Assembly (NCBI GenBank): GCA_017405375.1
Contig: JAFRAO010000013.1
Span: forward strand, 1-64,000
Direction of reading: 5' to 3'
DNA: 64,000 nucleotides
Origin: a bacterium
GTDB taxonomy: Bacteria; Cyanobacteriota; Vampirovibrionia; Gastranaerophilales; Gastranaerophilaceae
Shown: positions 37,688 through 47,308 of the stretch, piece after piece
How the letters are laid out: each line of letters opens with the position of its first letter
How positions within the stretch are numbered: the first letter of the stretch is position 1
The notes under the pieces: model-generated
Seen by the model: the letters and a program-made list of their open reading frames with translations, nothing else
Told to the model about the DNA's origin: nothing
The model's database searches: none
Made by a program: the position numbers and the translations under genes

Positions 37688-37894
37688 GTGGCTAAAAAAG
37701 CGATGATTAACAAAGAAGCAAAAAGAGAAGCCCTAGCTGCAAAGGGTAAATACCCATCAGTTAGATTACATAACAGATGCAGTATTTGCGGACGTCCTCA
37801 CGGGTATCACAGAGATTTCGGTCTTTGCAGAATATGCTTGAGAAAAATGGCTCATCAAGGCTTATTACCTGGTGTTACTAAAGCAAGCTGGTAG
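37688..37894 (+). CDS. rpsN: 30S ribosomal protein S14, zinc-binding type
   Basis: 68 residues from a GTG with AAGGAGAA upstream. The CxxC-CxxC zinc site is [20 protein letters not shown]. The short zinc form (type Z) is about 61 residues; this one is slightly longer at the N-terminus. It is the last ribosomal gene here; a terminator follows at once, so rpsH, rplF, rplR, rpsE and secY must lie elsewhere. Confidence 0.95.
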   Translation: MAKKAMINKEAKREALAAKGKYPSVRLHNRCSICGRPHGYHRDFGLCRICLRKMAHQGLLPGVTKASW

Positions 37895-37912
37895 TTTTTA
37901 AATTTTGATTCG

Positions 37913-37951
37913 AAAAACAGAGGATGTCTGATTTTGACATTCTCTGTTTTT
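37913..37951 (+). terminator. Terminator ending the ribosomal operon
   Basis: The stem AACAGAG(G)ATGTC (37916-37928) pairs with GACAT(T)CTCTGTT (37936-37948) with one internal mismatch and a 7-nt loop, then TTTTT. Confidence 0.9.
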
Positions 37952-38009
37952 GTGTATTTTTAACAATCAAATTGTTTTTATGATTAATATGTTGAGTTAT
38001 GAAAAATAT

Positions 38010-38038
38010 TTGTAATTAATTCCTTGAAGTGGTATAAA
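38010..38038 (+). promoter_or_regulatory. Promoter for thrS
   Basis: TTGTAA at 38010-38015 and TATAAA at 38033-38038 are spaced by 17 bases. The 34-base leader is too short for a T-box, and I see no T-box sequence. Confidence 0.6.
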
Positions 38039-38072
38039 ATATATATAAGCAGAATAGTGAAAGGAATTTTTC

Positions 38073-39845
38073 ATGGAAAAGAACAACGAAACTTTGCATG
38101 TACTAAGACATTCAGCTTCACACATTATGGCTCAAGCTGTACAGTCATTATTTCCGCATGCCAAATTAGCAATCGGACCGGCTACTGATAGCGGTTTTTA
38201 TTACGACTTTGATTTAGATGAACATACATTTACAGAAGAAGATTTAACCAAAATTGAAGAGAAAATGAAAGAAATTTTGAAACAAAATCTTACTTTTGAA
38301 AAATATAACGTTGAAGATGTTGATGCAAAGATTGCAGAATTCAAATCTCAAGGTGAAATTTACAAGGCTGAACTTCTGGAAGAACACAGAAACGACGGAC
38401 CTACTTTGTATTTAACAAAAGACAAAGACGGTAATGTTTTATTTAACGACCTTTGTGCCGGTCCTCACGTTCCAAATACAAGTTATATAAAAGGTAATGC
38501 AATTAAATTATTGAAAGTTGCAGGTGCTTACTGGAGAGGTAATGAAAAAAATAAAATGCTTCAACGTATTTATGCTACTGCATTCTGGACAAAAGAAGAA
38601 TTAGCTGATTATTTGCACATGATGGAAGAAGCTGAAAAACGCGACCATAGAAAACTTGGTGCAAAGTTAGATTTGTTCTCAGTAAGAGAAGAAATTGGCG
38701 GTGGATTGGTTCTATGGCATCCTAATTTATATACAGTAAGAGAAGAAATTGAAAATTACTGGAGAACAGAACACAGAAAACGTGGTTATGTAATTGTTCA
38801 AACGCCTCAACTTGCAAAATCAAAATTATGGGAAATTTCAGGTCATATCGATCATTACAAGGAAAACATGTTCTTTATTCAAAAAGAAAATGAAGAAGAT
38901 GAACAATATATTGTAAAACCAATGAACTGTCCGTTCCATATTTTGATTTATCAATCACAAAGACATTCTTACCGTTCTCTACCATTGAGAATGGCTGAAT
39001 TGGGAACTGTTTACAGACGTGAAAAATCAGGCGCATTATCAGGTTTAACCCGTGTTCAAGGCTTTACTCAGGATGATGCTCATATCTTCTGTACTCCTGA
39101 ACAATTGGTTGATGAAATTAACGCAATTATTGATTTTGTTGCTGATACAATGGCTATTTTCAAGATGGATTTTGAAGTTGAATTATCAACAAGACCTGAA
39201 AGCTATGTAGGAAAATTAGAAAACTGGAATCTTGCAGAAGCAGGTTTAAAAGAAGCAATGGATAAACGTGGAATGAAATATGACATCAATGAAGGTGATG
39301 GTGCATTCTACGGCCCTAAAATTGACTTCAAAGTTAAAGATGCTATCGGCAGAACTTGGCAATGTGCTACAATTCAATTAGATTTTAACTTGCCTGAAAG
39401 ATTTGATATTAAATATCAAGATAAAGACGGTCAATTGAAAACTCCTGTAATGTTACACAGAGTAATTTTTGGTTCTATGGAAAGATTTCATGGTATTCTG
39501 ATTGAACACTTTGCAGGTGCATTCCCAACTTGGTTAGCTCCTACTCAAGTTTCGGTTGTTCCTATTTCAAACGAAAAACATGCGGATTTTGCGGAAAAAG
39601 TTTATAAAAAGCTAAGAGAAAACGGTATTCGTGCATATTTGGATGATCGTTCAGAAAGTATGAATTACAGAATTAGAGAAAACTTGCAAGATAAAAAAGT
39701 TCCGTATGTTGCTGTTGTCGGAGATAAAGAAATTGAAGCAAATTCAGTTGCAATACGTCAAAGAGGTGTCGGTCAAATTGGTGTAAAAACTGTTGATGAA
39801 TTTGTTGATATGATTTTGGAAGAAATTAGAACTAAAAAATGCTAA
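38073..39845 (+). CDS. thrS: Threonyl-tRNA synthetase, without N-terminal TGS domain
   Basis: 590 residues. It charges tRNA-Thr. It begins directly with the editing domain (VLRHSASHIMAQAVQSLFPHA, GFYYDFDLDEHTFT) and goes on to the class II core (VKPMNCPFHILIYQS, RMAELGTVYRREKSGALSGLTRVQGF as adjacent motifs 1-2) and the anticodon-binding domain (YLDDRSESMNYRIREN). Canonical ThrRS has a ~60-residue TGS domain first; none is encoded upstream, where a promoter and terminator lie. The editing domain keeps HSASH, so proofreading should be intact. Its end overlaps the next gene by 7 bases. Confidence 0.95.
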   Translation: MEKNNETLHVLRHSASHIMAQAVQSLFPHAKLAIGPATDSGFYYDFDLDEHTFTEEDLTKIEEKMKEILKQNLTFEKYNVEDVDAKIAEFKSQGEIYKAELLEEHRNDGPTLYLTKDKDGNVLFNDLCAGPHVPNTSYIKGNAIKLLKVAGAYWRGNEKNKMLQRIYATAFWTKEELADYLHMMEEAEKRDHRKLGAKLDLFSVREEIGGGLVLWHPNLYTVREEIENYWRTEHRKRGYVIVQTPQLAKSKLWEISGHIDHYKENMFFIQKENEEDEQYIVKPMNCPFHILIYQSQRHSYRSLPLRMAELGTVYRREKSGALSGLTRVQGFTQDDAHIFCTPEQLVDEINAIIDFVADTMAIFKMDFEVELSTRPESYVGKLENWNLAEAGLKEAMDKRGMKYDINEGDGAFYGPKIDFKVKDAIGRTWQCATIQLDFNLPERFDIKYQDKDGQLKTPVMLHRVIFGSMERFHGILIEHFAGAFPTWLAPTQVSVVPISNEKHADFAEKVYKKLRENGIRAYLDDRSESMNYRIRENLQDKKVPYVAVVGDKEIEANSVAIRQRGVGQIGVKTVDEFVDMILEEIRTKKC

Positions 39846-42800
39846 TTGAAGGTTCCATTTCATCAAATAAAACTCAAATGTTGGTTGAAAAATATTCTGA
39901 ATTGCTAAATTCGGGGGTTTCTTCAACCGACATTTTAGTATTGGTAAATAATTCAACAGCAAAAGAAAAATTTATAAATCAAACTTTTGAAAAATTAAAT
40001 GTAGATTGTATTGAAAGATTGCAGGTATATTCCTTTTTTGGGCTGGTTTACAATACAATAATTGATAATTGGGCGTTTTTAGAAAACAAACTATCAAGTG
40101 GAAATGCAAAAATAATTCCGAATATGATAGGGCTGGAAATTTCTCAATTTATGCTAAAAGACATAATCAAAGAAATCAAATTTGAGGGATATAATTCTAA
40201 AAAATCGTTATTGCAACAGCTTTTTAGACGTTATTCTTTAATAATTCAAAATAATTTAACTGAAAAAGATGTGGATTGGCGTTCTGAAACAGTTTTAAAG
40301 GAAAGTTTTTCACAAGATGCAAAAAATGCAATCAAACTTTTGATGTCAAAAACATTAAATTATCGGAGTTTCGACTATTTAAGACAGGGCTTGTTATTCA
40401 ATTTTATATATCAAAATGCAGAGGCGTTTAAGAATATAAAATATTTATTGGTTGATGATGCGGATGAAATTACACCAATTTGTTATGACTTTGTAAAATT
40501 TTTAATACCTCAATTAAAAGATTGTTTTATAGCTTGCGACAAATATGGTTCAAGCCGTTCAGGATATTTAAGCGCAGATAAAAATATTTATTCTAAATTA
40601 AAAACTTTATTAAATGATAATGTAAAAGAGGTTTGTTCAACTTCACCGCTTTCAGAAGAAGCTCAGACTTTGTACGATAATGTTATTGAGGATAAAGTTA
40701 CAAAATTAAAACATTTTTCAAATATTTCTCCGTCAAAACGTGCAACCATGATAGATTCGGTTGTATTAAAAATCAAAGACTTGATTAATAAAGGTGCACA
40801 TCCGAAAGACATAGTAATAATATCACCAATAGTTGATGATATGTTAAAATTTTGTTTGAAAGAACGTATTAATGATGCAAACTTGTTATTTTTATCGGGA
40901 AATGAAAAACTTATCCAAAATCCTTATGTATATTCGTGTTTGACTATATTGAAATTAAATACTGAATTAAAAAACAAGTTAACAGAATTCGATTTAAGAA
41001 TTATTTTAGCAAATATTTTAGAAATTCCAATAAGACATTGTAAAAATATTCTTGAAAATTTTGAAAAAACTAAAGTTTTAATTGATTATGAATTTAAGTT
41101 TAATGAATATACGCAAAAATATATACAACTTAAACAAGTTGTTGAGTATTTGAAAAATAGTAATAAAACAATATCAGAGCAGGTTTTGTATATTTATAAC
41201 GAATTATTTGATTTTAGATTACAGGATAAAAATGTTATAAATAAATTTTCATTTTTTGTTAAAGAATTACAGGATTTTGAGAGTGTTTTTTCAAAAGATT
41301 TTTTATCCGATAAATTGGAAGATATAATAAAACAAATAGAAAACTCTGTAATTGCAGAAAACCCTTATTCAGTAATTGATATTTGCGAGAACGACTTAGT
41401 TGTGGCAACTCCGCAAAAGGTTATAGATAACCAAATTAAGTCAAAATATCAATTATGGCTGGATATTTCTTCCGGGGAGTGGATAAAAAATGATATAGGA
41501 CCTTTGTATAATGCGTGGGTATTTCAGTCTGACTGGGATAAAGAAAATTATACAATTCAAGACGATATTGAGTTATCAAAACAAAAAACTGCAAGAATTT
41601 TACGAAAATTAGCTCTGTGTGCAAGTGATTTTATATACACATATTCAAGTTTGTTTGACGGAACAGGTGTTGAAAATTTCGGCGGAATTGAAAAGTATTT
41701 TACAAGTGATGAAGTTAATACGCAAACGAATTCATTTAAAATTACACCCAGAGAAGATCAAATGCCTGTCTTAAACTATAAAAACGGACAAATGGCAATA
41801 TCTGCAGTTCCAGGAGCAGGAAAAACAACTATTCTTCTGGCATTAATAATAAAACTTTTAAATGATGGGATTAACCCTGAAAATATATTTGTTTTAACTT
41901 ATATGGAATCTGCTGCGCGTAATTTTAGAGAACGTATAAAAAATATTAATCCAGAAAATTCAAAATTACCAAATATTAGTACAATACATGGTTTAGCATT
42001 GAGAATTTTGAAAGAAAATTCTAATTTTGAGAGATTATCATTAGCTCCTGATTTTGATATCTGCGATGATTCACAGCGGGCTACAATTATTCAAAATATT
42101 TCAGCAGGTTTAGGTTTAAAAAAAACGGAAATAGATGAATTTGATAGAGCTGTTTCAATACATAAATTAGGCAGCGGAGTTTTACCACAAAATTCACCGG
42201 ATGCCAAAATTCAAAAATTTATTCAATTTTACAACTTATACCAATTACAGTTAAAAGAAAACAATTTAATAGATTATGATGATATTCTTATTTCATCAGT
42301 AAAACTCTTAGAAGAAAATCAAGATATTCTTGAATATTATCAAGATATTTGTGAATATATTATAGAAGATGAAGCTCAAGATTCTTCTGCTATTCAGCAA
42401 AGATTAATCGGATTATTGAGTCAAAAACATAAAAATCTAATTCGTTGCGGTGATATAAACCAAGCAATAACTACGACTTTTTCAAATGCAGATGTAGAAG
42501 GATTCAGACAATTTATCAAACAAAGTCAAAGTGTAGAGATGAATTGTTCTCAGAGATGTTGTGAAGATGTTTGGAAATTAGCTAATAATCTTGTCGATTG
42601 GGCAGAGGGAAAAGAAGATTATAAAAATTCTTTCTACAAAATATTTATGAATCCTGTTGAAGGCAGAAATCCAATATCAAAAAATGCAGTGAATGCATAT
42701 CTTTTTGAAAATAGTTTATCAGAAAGAAATTATATTTTAAGACAAATAAAAGGGATTCTTACAAATAATCCAAAAGCAACTATCGGAATTTTATTAAGAA

Positions 42801-43702
42801 GTAATTATCAAGTTTCTTCTTGGCTTTCATTTATAAACGATGCAGGATTTAAAAGTATTTCACGTTCAGAATGTTTAGAACAAAAAAATGTTTACCGAGC
42901 TATTTATTCAATTCTTAATATAATAGCAAACCCATTTGACAATGAAGTTATAGCAGGTTCTTATGAAGTTTTATCGGATATAGGTTTTTATAAATCTCGT
43001 TTAAGTTCTGAAATAAGAGCTTGTGTTGAACCTTTTGTTTTAGCTGATGTTGATTATATGAATATTGATTTGGCAAAATTTTATTGGGATACGTTGTATT
43101 GGTTAATATTTACGGCCATGCCTGTTGAAGAATTGGCAATAAAAATTGGGTTGTATTATTACAAAAGTGAGATTGAAAAATCGAATGTGTATTTAATTTC
43201 AACTTTAATTAAGCGATTATCGTCTTCAAACAAGGACTTGAAAACAGTTTTAGACAAATTATCAGCTCTTGCAAAACGCCCGAATTTGAGTGGATTTAAA
43301 TTTTTCTCAGAAGAGGACGAATCAAATAAGGAGTTTTTGGAAGGTAAAATTCAAGTTATGACTTATCACAAATCTAAAGGTGATGAATTTGATTACGTAT
43401 TCTTACCGGAATTTACAGAAAAACTTTTACCGCTTGATTTTAACCAATTCGAATTAAAAAAGAATACAGATTTTATTGAAAAAATCAGAGAATTTAATCC
43501 AAAATATGCAAAAAAATCTGAGTTTGATTTAAAAAAAGTTCAAATAGCCGAAAACTTGAGGCTATTGTATGTGGCTATAACAAGAGCAAAACGAAGTTTA
43601 GTGTTTACAGTGTCTAAAGAAACAAAATCTTTTGGCAGGGTTCAAAAGCAAATTCCAAGTATTATTTTCGATGAATTGCTAAACGGAGGTGAAGAATTAT
43701 GA
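39839..43702 (+). CDS. UvrD/AddA-type helicase with a second, degenerate helicase half
   Basis: 1287 residues. The C-terminal half is an SF1A helicase: Walker A SAVPGAGKTTI near 655, AARNFRERI (Ia), DEAQDSSAIQQRL (II) near 843, CGDINQAI (III) near 871, MTYHKSKGDEFDYVF (V) near 1174 and LLYVAITRAKRSLVF (VI) near 1243. The N-terminal ~600 residues resemble a worn helicase: a Walker A-like GSISSNKT at 5-12 and LLVDDADEITP near 204. The combination and the nuclease gene overlapping by 4 bases are AddAB-like, for double-strand-break end processing. It overlaps thrS by 7 bases. Exact family assignment is uncertain. Confidence 0.82.
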   Translation: MLIEGSISSNKTQMLVEKYSELLNSGVSSTDILVLVNNSTAKEKFINQTFEKLNVDCIERLQVYSFFGLVYNTIIDNWAFLENKLSSGNAKIIPNMIGLEISQFMLKDIIKEIKFEGYNSKKSLLQQLFRRYSLIIQNNLTEKDVDWRSETVLKESFSQDAKNAIKLLMSKTLNYRSFDYLRQGLLFNFIYQNAEAFKNIKYLLVDDADEITPICYDFVKFLIPQLKDCFIACDKYGSSRSGYLSADKNIYSKLKTLLNDNVKEVCSTSPLSEEAQTLYDNVIEDKVTKLKHFSNISPSKRATMIDSVVLKIKDLINKGAHPKDIVIISPIVDDMLKFCLKERINDANLLFLSGNEKLIQNPYVYSCLTILKLNTELKNKLTEFDLRIILANILEIPIRHCKNILENFEKTKVLIDYEFKFNEYTQKYIQLKQVVEYLKNSNKTISEQVLYIYNELFDFRLQDKNVINKFSFFVKELQDFESVFSKDFLSDKLEDIIKQIENSVIAENPYSVIDICENDLVVATPQKVIDNQIKSKYQLWLDISSGEWIKNDIGPLYNAWVFQSDWDKENYTIQDDIELSKQKTARILRKLALCASDFIYTYSSLFDGTGVENFGGIEKYFTSDEVNTQTNSFKITPREDQMPVLNYKNGQMAISAVPGAGKTTILLALIIKLLNDGINPENIFVLTYMESAARNFRERIKNINPENSKLPNISTIHGLALRILKENSNFERLSLAPDFDICDDSQRATIIQNISAGLGLKKTEIDEFDRAVSIHKLGSGVLPQNSPDAKIQKFIQFYNLYQLQLKENNLIDYDDILISSVKLLEENQDILEYYQDICEYIIEDEAQDSSAIQQRLIGLLSQKHKNLIRCGDINQAITTTFSNADVEGFRQFIKQSQSVEMNCSQRCCEDVWKLANNLVDWAEGKEDYKNSFYKIFMNPVEGRNPISKNAVNAYLFENSLSERNYILRQIKGILTNNPKATIGILLRSNYQVSSWLSFINDAGFKSISRSECLEQKNVYRAIYSILNIIANPFDNEVIAGSYEVLSDIGFYKSRLSSEIRACVEPFVLADVDYMNIDLAKFYWDTLYWLIFTAMPVEELAIKIGLYYYKSEIEKSNVYLISTLIKRLSSSNKDLKTVLDKLSALAKRPNLSGFKFFSEEDESNKEFLEGKIQVMTYHKSKGDEFDYVFLPEFTEKLLPLDFNQFELKKNTDFIEKIREFNPKYAKKSEFDLKKVQIAENLRLLYVAITRAKRSLVFTVSKETKSFGRVQKQIPSIIFDELLNGGEEL

Positions 43703-44337
43703 TATTTTCTCCCGCGATGCTAAAAACATTTGAAGAATGTCCTAAAAAGTATGAATTTATTTATGTAGATAAAGTATCCTTGCCTAAGAATAAATATTTC
43801 TTTGAAAAGGGTAAAAATATTCACAGTTTAGCAAATTATTTTATAAAAGGTTTTGATGTAAACAAATTGGAACAAGCATTAACCTCTCAAGAGCTTTCGT
43901 TGTGGAATTATTTGAAATCAACGGAATATTTTAAATACCAATTATTGAAAAGTGAATATCAAATATCAATAAAACTTGGAGAAAATTGGATTGGCGGGCG
44001 TTTAGATGCATTGATTCAAAACAACAACGATTATTATATATTAGATTACAAAACGGGTTCAATTCCTAAAAATCCTGAATATGATTATCAAACAATGATA
44101 TATCTGTTATGTGTTGATAAACTGATTGATAGTTATGATTCTCTTAATTTCGTTTATCTGAACTTAAAAGAAAACTCCAATTTTGTTATAAACTTTAATT
44201 CAAATTTAAAAAATGAATATAAAATACGTATTTCAAACACATTAGCAAAAATCAATAAATATTTTGATATTAATAAAACAATTCAAAAAAATGAATGTAA
44301 TTGTGAATATAAAAAATTTTGCAACACATCAGTCTAA
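43699..44337 (+). CDS. PD-(D/E)XK nuclease, RecB/Cas4-like
   Basis: 212 residues. The nuclease core shows GGRLDALIQNNNDYYILDYKTGS (Asp, Asp and Lys in order; motif split as GRLDALI and YILDYKTG) near 95-115, with FEECPKKYEF near 13. A single Cys near 14 and three near the C-terminus (ECNCEYKKFC) could hold a 4Fe-4S cluster as in AddB and Cas4, though the spacing is CxC rather than CxxC. It overlaps the helicase by 4 bases (ATGA) and is surely its partner. No CRISPR array is present. Confidence 0.85.
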   Translation: MIFSPAMLKTFEECPKKYEFIYVDKVSLPKNKYFFEKGKNIHSLANYFIKGFDVNKLEQALTSQELSLWNYLKSTEYFKYQLLKSEYQISIKLGENWIGGRLDALIQNNNDYYILDYKTGSIPKNPEYDYQTMIYLLCVDKLIDSYDSLNFVYLNLKENSNFVINFNSNLKNEYKIRISNTLAKINKYFDINKTIQKNECNCEYKKFCNTSV

Positions 44338-44370
44338 ATAAAATATGTTAATTGCCACACATAAAATGTA

Positions 44371-44709
44371 CTATTTTGCAATTACAAATGCAATAGCTTT
44401 TGTTTTGTCGTGAGAAATACTTACTTTAAATCTTAAACTTTTCGGTAATTTTTTTAAAATACGAATTTTAGGATTATCATTTTGATCATGATATATTTCT
44501 ATATCCGTCAAATAAATTCCTTTAATTCCATATTGAGCAAGAGCTTTTTTAGCAGCTTCTTTTGCACAAAATTTTCCGGCAAAATGATGAGATGGTTTTG
44601 CTTGAGCAAGACAATATTCTTGCTCCGCTTTTGTGAATATTCTGTTTAAAAGATGCTCCGAACGATATTCAAATCTTGTGCTATCTTCTATGTCAACTCC
44701 AATTTGCAT
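44371..44709 (-). CDS. acpS: Holo-[acyl-carrier-protein] synthase
   Basis: 112 residues. It transfers 4'-phosphopantetheine from CoA to acyl carrier protein. QIGVDIEDSTRFE at the start, the FAGKFCAKEAAKKAL motif near 43 and SISHDKTKAIAFVIA at the end are diagnostic. It is divergent from leuS across 83 bases. Confidence 0.93.
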   Translation of the reverse strand: MQIGVDIEDSTRFEYRSEHLLNRIFTKAEQEYCLAQAKPSHHFAGKFCAKEAAKKALAQYGIKGIYLTDIEIYHDQNDNPKIRILKKLPKSLRFKVSISHDKTKAIAFVIAK

Positions 44710-44792
44710 AATTAAACCTATTTCTAAAATACTTCTCTAAATTATATTATCATGGTAGAATAAAAATAAGCAATAGTAAATGAGGAATAAAT

Positions 44793-47270
44793 ATGAAAAA
44801 AGAATATTTTCCACAGGAAATTGAACAAAAGTGGCAAAAATTTTGGGAAGAGAATAACACATTTCATACTCCCGATAACAGTGATAAACCTAAGTATTAT
44901 GCACTGTCAATGTTTCCGTATCCAAGCGGAAAACTTCACATGGGGCATGTGAGAAATTATACAATAACAGATGTAATAGCGCGCTTTAAAAAAATGCAAG
45001 GGTACAATGTTTTACATCCGATGGGCTGGGACAGTTTTGGACTTCCTGCTGAAAATGCAGCTATGAAACACGGTGCAAATCCTGAAACTTGGACTGATGA
45101 AAATATTGCTTATATGACAAAACAATTAAAAATGTTGGGTTTGTCTTATGACTGGAGTAGAGAAGTTGCAACTTGCAAACCTGAATATTACAAGTGGACT
45201 CAGTGGCTATTTTTACAATTATATAAAAAAGGTTTAGCATATAAAAAAGAAGCAGCCGTAAATTGGTGTAATGAATGCGGAACCGTTCTTGCAAATGAGC
45301 AGGTAATTGACGGAAAATGCTGGAGATGTGATAGTGTTGTTGAAAAGAAATATCTATCACAATGGTTTTTAAAAATTACTGATTACGCAGACAGACTTCT
45401 TAAAGATTTAGATAAATTGGAAGGTTGGGGTGATAATGTAAAAACAATGCAGGCAAACTGGATTGGTAAATCTCAAGGTGCTATTTTGAGGTTCAAAGTG
45501 GCTGAAAAAGACATGGAAATTCCTGTTTATACAACCCGTCCTGATACTGCATTCGGAATTACATATCTTGTTGTAGCTCCTGAATACAAAGATATTGAAG
45601 CACTTACAACAGATGAAAATAAAGCCGCTGTTGAAGAATACAGAGCAAATGCACGCAAATTAACAGAAATAGAAAGGCTCTCAACTGATAGAATTAAAAC
45701 CGGTGTTCCATTAGGTACACATGCAATAAATCCGTTTACAGGTGAAAAATTCCCGCTTTGGACAGCGGATTATGCCTTAGTTGAATACGGAACAGGTGCA
45801 GTAATGGCAGTTCCGACACATGATGAAAGAGATTTTGTGTTTGCAAAAAAATATAATTTACCGATGAAAGTTGTTATTTCGCCAAAAGATAAAGAATTGA
45901 ATGTTGACGAAATGACAAATGCTTATACTGACGAAGGCATAATGGTAAATTCAGGCGAATTTAACGGAATGAAAAACACCGATGCCAAAAAAGCTATTAC
46001 ACAATTTGCTGTTGATAACGGTTTTGGAGAATTTAAAACACAATTCAGATTAAGAGATTGGTTAGTTTCCCGTCAAAGATATTGGGGAGCGCCAATTCCT
46101 GTCGTATATTGCGATAAGTGCGGAATTCAACCTGTACCTGAAGAAGATTTACCGGTGTTATTACCGAAAGACGTCGATTTTTCAGTTGTAGGAAAATCTC
46201 CGATTACAACATCAAAAACATTTAAAGATACTGTTTGTCCTGTATGTGGCGGACATGCTGTCAGAGAAACAGATACAATGGATACATTTGTGTGTTCAAG
46301 CTGGTATTATATGCGTTACTCTGATGCAAGAAATTCTGAAAAATGTTTTGATAAAGAATTAGCAGATAAATGGCTGCCTGTTGACCAATATGTCGGTGGT
46401 ATCGAACACGCCATTTTGCACTTGCTTTATTCAAGATTTTTCACAAAAGCATTATATGATTTAGGTTTGGTAGGTTTTGATGAACCGTTTAAAAACTTAT
46501 TAACTCAAGGTATGGTCCTAAAAGATGGTTCTAAGATGTCTAAATCAAAAGGTAATACTGTTGATCCTGATGAAATATTCAAAAATTACGGGGCTGATAC
46601 AGCAAGAACGTTCATTCTTTCCGATTCACCACCGGCAAGAGATTTTGATTGGTCAGATGCAGGTGTTGAAGGATGTTACAAATTCTTAAACAGAGTTTGG
46701 AGATTGGTTTCTACAAACCAAGATCATATTCATTTTGACTACAAAGTTCCTGAAAACAGAACAAAAGTAAATGACGATTTAGTTCGTATGGTTCATATTT
46801 CTATTAAAGGTATTACAAATGATATTTCAAATGATTTTCAATTTAATACCGTAATTTCCAAATACAGAGAACTTGCAAACGCCATTTCTGATTGGGTAAA
46901 TACATCAAAATGGAATGAAGAAGACGAAAATGTATTTAGTTTTGCAATTTTGACATTAATGAAATTGATGGCACCTGTTGCAGTTCACATGACAGAAGAA
47001 GTTTGGACTTCTTTAGGTGCAAAAACATCTATTCATGATGAAAAATGGTGCGAATATGATGAAAATTTAGCAAAAGCAAGTTCAATTACTCTTGTTGTTC
47101 AAATAAACGGTAAAGTTCGTGATAAAATTGAAGTCGATGAATCATTGGAACAAGAAGAATTGAAACGTGTAGCTTTAGAAAGTCAAAAAGTAAAAGATTT
47201 AATCGACGGAAAGCAAGTTGTTAAAGTTATTGTAGTTCCTAAAAAACTTGTAAATATTGTTGTTAAATAA
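44793..47270 (+). CDS. leuS: Leucyl-tRNA synthetase
   Basis: 825 residues, full length. The class I HIGH motif is HMGH in PYPSGKLHMGHVRNYT near 50, and KMSKS is GSKMSKSKGNTVDPDE near 580. The CP1 editing domain (about 225-420) keeps TTRPDTAFG and GTGAVMAVPTHDERDF. A zinc-like CNECG...CWRCD pair occurs near 160. The C-terminus ends in the small tRNA-binding domain. Confidence 0.97.
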   Translation: MKKEYFPQEIEQKWQKFWEENNTFHTPDNSDKPKYYALSMFPYPSGKLHMGHVRNYTITDVIARFKKMQGYNVLHPMGWDSFGLPAENAAMKHGANPETWTDENIAYMTKQLKMLGLSYDWSREVATCKPEYYKWTQWLFLQLYKKGLAYKKEAAVNWCNECGTVLANEQVIDGKCWRCDSVVEKKYLSQWFLKITDYADRLLKDLDKLEGWGDNVKTMQANWIGKSQGAILRFKVAEKDMEIPVYTTRPDTAFGITYLVVAPEYKDIEALTTDENKAAVEEYRANARKLTEIERLSTDRIKTGVPLGTHAINPFTGEKFPLWTADYALVEYGTGAVMAVPTHDERDFVFAKKYNLPMKVVISPKDKELNVDEMTNAYTDEGIMVNSGEFNGMKNTDAKKAITQFAVDNGFGEFKTQFRLRDWLVSRQRYWGAPIPVVYCDKCGIQPVPEEDLPVLLPKDVDFSVVGKSPITTSKTFKDTVCPVCGGHAVRETDTMDTFVCSSWYYMRYSDARNSEKCFDKELADKWLPVDQYVGGIEHAILHLLYSRFFTKALYDLGLVGFDEPFKNLLTQGMVLKDGSKMSKSKGNTVDPDEIFKNYGADTARTFILSDSPPARDFDWSDAGVEGCYKFLNRVWRLVSTNQDHIHFDYKVPENRTKVNDDLVRMVHISIKGITNDISNDFQFNTVISKYRELANAISDWVNTSKWNEEDENVFSFAILTLMKLMAPVAVHMTEEVWTSLGAKTSIHDEKWCEYDENLAKASSITLVVQINGKVRDKIEVDESLEQEELKRVALESQKVKDLIDGKQVVKVIVVPKKLVNIVVK

Positions 47271-47308
47271 AATTAAACTTAAATATTATACTTAAAAGGA
47301 TTGTTAAT

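Noticed and set aside
37952-38072. T-box leader for thrS
   Set aside because: The mapped promoter leaves only about 34 bases of leader and no T-box sequence is present.
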